From Myxococcales bacterium 68-20 (GTDB lineage: Bacteria > Myxococcota_A > Polyangia > Polyangiales > Polyangiaceae), in assembly GCA_001899635.1 (NCBI GenBank), contig MKVQ01000014.1, forward strand, positions 190,266-254,265: 64,000 nucleotides of DNA, in the 5' to 3' direction. The notes under the pieces are model-generated. The model had not been told where the DNA came from and did not search any database. It saw only the letters and a program-made list of their open reading frames with translations. Position numbers and translations under genes: made by a program. Position 1 is the stretch's first letter. The number at the start of each line of letters is the position of its first letter. Shown here piece after piece: positions 60,379-64,000 of the stretch.

Positions 60379-62592
60379 ATGGCGCTAACGTGGCTCGCTC
60401 CCATGGAACGAACCGTGCGGCCCGGCCGCCACACGCCCCTCGGCGCGACCTTCGACGGACAGGGCGTGAACTTCGCCGTCTACTCCGAGAACGCCGCGGG
60501 CATGGATCTCTGCCTCTTCGACGAGCATGGCGAGACGCGGATCCCGCTGCGCGAGCAGACGATGCACGTCTGGCACTGCTACGTCGACGGGCTCCGTCCC
60601 GGACAGCGCTACGGCTTCCGTGCGCGGGGCGCCTACGAGCCGTCGCGCGGCCTCGTCTTCAATCCGCACAAGCTGCTCGTCGATCCGTACGCGTGCGCCA
60701 TCGAGGGCAAGATCGACTACCGCGAGCCCGTCTTCGCGTACGCGGGATCGCCGGTGCCCGGCTACGCCGGAACGAAGGACAGGCCGAACGAGCTCATCGC
60801 CGACCAGCGTGACAGCGCGCGCGGCGTGCCGAAGGGGGTCGTCGTCGACGGCCGCTTCGACTGGGAAGACGACAAGGCTCCGCGCGTGCCGTGGGCGGAC
60901 ACGGTCCTCTACGAGGCGCACGTGAAGGGGATGAGCGCGACCCATCCGGACGTGCCCGCCTCGCTCCGCGGGACGTATCTCGGCCTGGCGAGCGATCCGA
61001 TCATCGAGCACCTCCAGCGCCTTGGTGTGACGACCCTCGAGCTCTTGCCGATCCACGAGTCGATGAACGAGTGGTCCGTCGCTTCACGCGGCAAGGAGAA
61101 CTACTGGGGCTACTCCACGCTCGGCTTCTTTGCACCGGATCAGCGCTTCGCGGCCGAGCGGGGCGACCAGGTGAACGAGTTCAAGCGGATGGTGAAGAAG
61201 CTCCATCGCGCTGGCATCGAGGTCGTGCTCGACGTCGTCTACAACCACACCGGCGAGGGCGATCACGTCGGCCCCTCGGTCTCGCTCCGCGGGCTCGACA
61301 ACCGCACCTATTACCGTCTGCGGCCGGAGAACCCGGCGCGCTACGAGGACTACACGGGCTGCGGCAACAGCCTCAACATGCTCCACCCCCAGACGCTGAA
61401 GCTCGTCATGGACAGCCTCCGCTACTGGGTGACGGAGATGCACGTCGACGGCTTCCGCTTCGATCTCGCGTCGACGCTCGCACGCGAGCACGGCACCGGC
61501 GTCGACAAGCAGAGCGCGTTCTTCGACATCATCCACCAGGACCCGATCCTCTCGAACGTGAAGCTCATCGCCGAGCCGTGGGATCTCGGTCAAGGCGGCT
61601 ATCAGGTCGGCAACTTCCCCGTCCTCTGGACGGAGTGGAACGGCCGGTACCGTGATTCCGTCCGTCAGTTCTGGACCGGCGCGAAGCACACCGTCGGGGA
61701 GATGGGCTATCGCCTCACCGGCTCGAGCGATCTCTACGAGGACGGCGGCCGTCGCCCGCACGCGAGCATCAACTTCGTCACCGCTCACGACGGCTTCACG
61801 CTCCGCGATCTCGTCAGCTACCAGAAGAAGCGGAACCTCGATAACGGCGAGGACAACCGCGACGGCTGGGACGACAATCTCTCGTGGAACTGCGGCGTCG
61901 AAGGGCCGACGAGCGATCCCAAGATCGCGAAGCTCCGCGCGCGGCAGCAGCGGAACTTCCTCGTCACGCTGATGGTGTCGCAGGGCGTGCCGATGATCAC
62001 CGCCGGCGACGAGATGGGGAAGACGCAGGGCGGCAACAACAACGCCTTCGTCCAAGACAACCGGATCTCGTGGCTCGACTGGGAGCTCGATCCCGAGCGC
62101 GAGAAGCTCCTCGCGTTCAGCCGCGAGGTCGTCGCGTTCCGCCGCCGTCACCCCGTCTTTCGCCGACCGCGGTTCCTTCGCGGCGAGCGCGTCGCTGGGA
62201 GCGAGCTACCCGACATCGCCTGGTTCCGCCCGGACGGCCGCGAGATGGTGCCGTCGGACTGGCTGCACCCGCACCGCGCGGCGCTGGCGCTCTTCCTCGC
62301 AGGTGACGCGCTCGACTGGCGCAACTCGGCCGGAGACGCGCTCGTGGACGACACGTTCCTCGTGCTCCTGAACGGATCCCACGACGACATCCCGTTCACG
62401 CTCCCGGGCTCGGAGTGGGGGAGCCGTTGGGCGCTACGGATCGACACGGCTCAGGATGCGATGAGCTCCGGCGACTCCGTCGACGCCGCTGCGCGTGTCC
62501 CCGTCCTCGCCCACAGCGTTCTCATCTACAAGCGCGTCACCCCCGGCCGCGGCTCGTGGCGCCTGACGCGGTCGACGCGCGGCGGGTTCTAA
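60379..62592 (+). CDS. glgX: Glycogen debranching enzyme GlgX (GH13)
   Basis: About 737 residues from ATG 60379; ATG 60403 fits the family N-terminus as well (TVRPGRHTPLGATFDGQGVNFAVYS). It removes alpha-1,6 branches from limit dextrins. The N-terminal CBM48 is followed by the GH13 barrel: YNHTGEGDHVGP, DGFRFDLASTLAREHG (nucleophile Asp), IAEPWDLGQGGYQVG (acid/base Glu), FVTAHDGFTLRDLVSYQKK (third carboxylate), TAGDEMGKTQGGNNNAF. The LPIHES and WGYSTLGFFAPD motifs are GlgX/isoamylase marks. Lies about 180 bases after malQ, with which it is probably functionally linked. Confidence 0.95.
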   Translation: MALTWLAPMERTVRPGRHTPLGATFDGQGVNFAVYSENAAGMDLCLFDEHGETRIPLREQTMHVWHCYVDGLRPGQRYGFRARGAYEPSRGLVFNPHKLLVDPYACAIEGKIDYREPVFAYAGSPVPGYAGTKDRPNELIADQRDSARGVPKGVVVDGRFDWEDDKAPRVPWADTVLYEAHVKGMSATHPDVPASLRGTYLGLASDPIIEHLQRLGVTTLELLPIHESMNEWSVASRGKENYWGYSTLGFFAPDQRFAAERGDQVNEFKRMVKKLHRAGIEVVLDVVYNHTGEGDHVGPSVSLRGLDNRTYYRLRPENPARYEDYTGCGNSLNMLHPQTLKLVMDSLRYWVTEMHVDGFRFDLASTLAREHGTGVDKQSAFFDIIHQDPILSNVKLIAEPWDLGQGGYQVGNFPVLWTEWNGRYRDSVRQFWTGAKHTVGEMGYRLTGSSDLYEDGGRRPHASINFVTAHDGFTLRDLVSYQKKRNLDNGEDNRDGWDDNLSWNCGVEGPTSDPKIAKLRARQQRNFLVTLMVSQGVPMITAGDEMGKTQGGNNNAFVQDNRISWLDWELDPEREKLLAFSREVVAFRRRHPVFRRPRFLRGERVAGSELPDIAWFRPDGREMVPSDWLHPHRAALALFLAGDALDWRNSAGDALVDDTFLVLLNGSHDDIPFTLPGSEWGSRWALRIDTAQDAMSSGDSVDAAARVPVLAHSVLIYKRVTPGRGSWRLTRSTRGGF

Positions 62593-62641
62593 AGGCTGTC
62601 GCGTCGATCGACGCAAGCCCGCCGCGCGCCTCCGTCGTACG

Positions 62642-62920
62642 TCACTTCTTCGGACACGCCGCGAGGCACTCTGCCTTGCGCGCCGCGCAGGCCGCCTCGG
62701 TCGTGGTCTTCGCCTCGGCGAGATCGTGGCACTCCTTCGCGAGCCCGCCCGCGTCCTCGTGCGGATCGCAGGCCTCGTCGATCGCGTCGCACGAGGGGCG
62801 CCCCTCCTGAGCGGTCACGGTCTCGGTCGACGCGGGCGTGTTCGACGCCGGAGGCGGCGATCCCGCGCACGCAGCGGCGAGGAACGCGAGGGAAGAGGCA
62901 GCGAGGAGGAGGTGTTTCAT
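62642..62920 (-). CDS. Small Cys-containing lipoprotein
   Basis: 92 residues from ATG 62920, giving signal MKHLLLAASSLAFLAAAC with lipobox Cys18. The mature part is 75 residues with five more Cys, three near the end (ACAARKAECLAACPKK) and two before (SCDAIDEAC). No family recognised; the Cys pattern suggests disulfides in the periplasm. ORF is short but signal and lipobox make it real. Confidence 0.72.
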   Translation of the reverse strand: MKHLLLAASSLAFLAAACAGSPPPASNTPASTETVTAQEGRPSCDAIDEACDPHEDAGGLAKECHDLAEAKTTTEAACAARKAECLAACPKK

Positions 62921-63076
62921 CGGGCGGACAGTAATGAAGGTGATTGTCATCTTCAATGGGCGAAACAATTCGAAGCGTGACGTCGGCGGCTCGACCGAGG
63001 GCCGCAAGGCGTCATGTTCGTGCGCGAGCTGCTCTCGGCTCGACCGGCGTCGTGAAGACCCGTCGATGCTGCCGGG

Positions 63077-64000
63077 TCACTCGGCGGCGCGCGTGAGGAC
63101 GCGGATGCCGACGTCGGCGTTGTCCACGGTGACGCGGCCCGCGAGCGGCTTCGTCATCGGACCGAGCGCGTTCGGGAGGTTCGCGAAGGAGACGTCGACC
63201 TCGTCGCCGCTGGCCGGGGCGTAGTACCCGCCGACTTCCTGGGTGATGTTCCCGACGGTACCGCCCCACGTCGTTCCGTGGCTCGCCTTCGGGCAGCTCG
63301 CGGCGCGGCAGGTCGTGGTCGCGAGCTTGTAGGTCGTCTTGAAGAGGCCGTTCTCGACCGCCGTCGAGGTGCTGAGCACCTTCGCGCGCGCGTGGCCGAG
63401 CGCGCGCATCGCGTTCGTCGTGGTCGGCTGAGCGGCGCGAGCGGACGAGAGGTTCGGGACGAATGCGATCGTCGCGGCGGCCGCGGCGAGGACGAAGCCG
63501 AGCCGGGCTCGGCGATCGCTCCGTGCGCGGAGCACGAGGAAGAGGAGGAGGCCGAACGTCGCGACCATCGCCGCGTGCGAGGCAGTGCTCGAGGGCTTCT
63601 TCGGCGCGACCGTGGCGCTGCCGCAGCCGTTGCCGCGAGCCTCCAGCTTGGCGCTGTAGAGCTCCGCGAGCCCCGCGATGTCGTCCGAGCCCGGCGTGCG
63701 GATCGACGCGTCGTTCGGCGCCGAGAAGCGATACATGAGCGCGTCCTTGCGGCCCATCTCGTCGTTCATGCCGAGCGAATGACCAAGCTCGTGCGCGATG
63801 ACGTGGTGAAGGTCGTAGATGTGCTCGCGCGACCGATCGCCGTCGACCTCGCCGTCGTGCGTGATGGTGTCGGTGTTCGACGGGTGCGTCGCGGTCGGGC
63901 TCTCCACCCGAGCGAGGTCGACGGAGCTCGCGGTCTCGAGCACCTTGAACGCGTAGTTGCCGTTGAAGACGACGTCGGCGTCGAGGATCGCGCCGGAGAG
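63077..64000 (-). CDS. Matrixin-family metalloprotease (M10-like) with internal membrane region, 5' truncated
   Basis: The open frame runs off the right edge; about 307 residues are visible. The protease part has GAILDADVVFNG, then HHVIAHELGHSLGMNDEMG (zinc motif HExxHxxGxxD) and a Met-turn-like DALMYRFSA. A MYXO-CTERM-like segment follows: GNGCGSATVAPKKPSS, a helix (AAMVATFGLLLFLVLRA) and basic residues RSDRRAR. Unlike normal MYXO-CTERM proteins it does not stop: a second hydrophobic stretch (LGFVLAAAAATIAFVPNLSSARA), signal-peptide-like, leads into 115 more residues with a beta-rich domain and a Cys pair (TTCRAASC). A GTG at 63535 could start a separate protein. Confidence 0.85.
   Translation of the reverse strand, partial: LSGAILDADVVFNGNYAFKVLETASSVDLARVESPTATHPSNTDTITHDGEVDGDRSREHIYDLHHVIAHELGHSLGMNDEMGRKDALMYRFSAPNDASIRTPGSDDIAGLAELYSAKLEARGNGCGSATVAPKKPSSTASHAAMVATFGLLLFLVLRARSDRRARLGFVLAAAAATIAFVPNLSSARAAQPTTTNAMRALGHARAKVLSTSTAVENGLFKTTYKLATTTCRAASCPKASHGTTWGGTVGNITQEVGGYYAPASGDEVDVSFANLPNALGPMTKPLAGRVTVDNADVGIRVLTRAAE

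Overview
The window is very GC-rich, roughly 70% by eye, with almost every third codon position G or C. The gene content points to a myxobacterium (Myxococcota), most likely of the Polyangiales (Polyangiaceae / Labilithrix type); this is inferred from gene families, since there is no rRNA in the window. Signs are the eukaryote-like Ser/Thr kinases with a Pro-rich tail and a membrane segment, an AgmX/GltJ-like zinc-ribbon/GYF/TonB protein, a MYXO-CTERM-like C-terminus, a TIGR04551-like outer-membrane barrel, many TPR/PEGA envelope proteins and many lipoproteins. I see no tRNA, rRNA, CRISPR array, insertion sequence or prophage. The window looks like ordinary chromosome with a high load of lineage-specific envelope genes.

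Layout. 1-4.5 kb: the end of a PEGA-domain protein (probably a kinase), a TPR membrane protein, a coupled dCMP deaminase-D-Ala-D-Ala ligase pair and a duplicated bPH2 membrane protein. 4.7-11.1 kb: a co-directional kinase / DUF4175-like / MA-type peptidase cluster. 11.2-15.4 kb: phosphatidylserine decarboxylase, a methyltransferase with a very long disordered N-terminus, and CorA. 15.5-20.4 kb: secreted proteins (SUMF1-like lipoprotein, two beta-propeller proteins whose 5' ends overlap on opposite strands, a cupredoxin-like lipoprotein). 20.5-26.5 kb: GreB, a large Pro-rich protein, a globin-like lipoprotein, an O-methyltransferase and a TetR regulator. 26.5-33.5 kb (minus): dprA-topA, a lipoprotein, an M48-like protein without its second zinc His, and the GltJ-like protein. 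33.6-39.7 kb (minus): queA-tgt coupled to an MshEN-REC-TPR response regulator, an atypical receiver protein and an NtrC-type regulator. 40-49.6 kb (minus): a cytochrome-like lipoprotein, an outer-membrane barrel, ihfA-merR plus a small membrane protein, a processive glycosyltransferase, and a kinase/TPR-barrel pair. 49.9-64 kb: polA, an AAA ATPase, two GT-C-like membrane proteins, a TonB-like protein, malQ and glgX, a small lipoprotein and a truncated matrixin.

Functionally, several housekeeping modules are recognisable: cell wall (ddl), lipid (psd), queuosine (queA-tgt), topology and DNA uptake (topA-dprA), DNA repair (polA), transcription elongation (greB), nucleoid (ihfA) and glycogen/maltodextrin turnover (malQ-glgX). 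Between them sit signalling and envelope proteins of unknown job. The most interesting points are several catalytic folds that seem to have lost key residues (globin, M48, receiver, PolA proofreading site), the GltJ-like protein, the fused matrixin, antisense-overlapping signal-peptide regions, and tandem or palindromic repeats located upstream of, or inside, genes.
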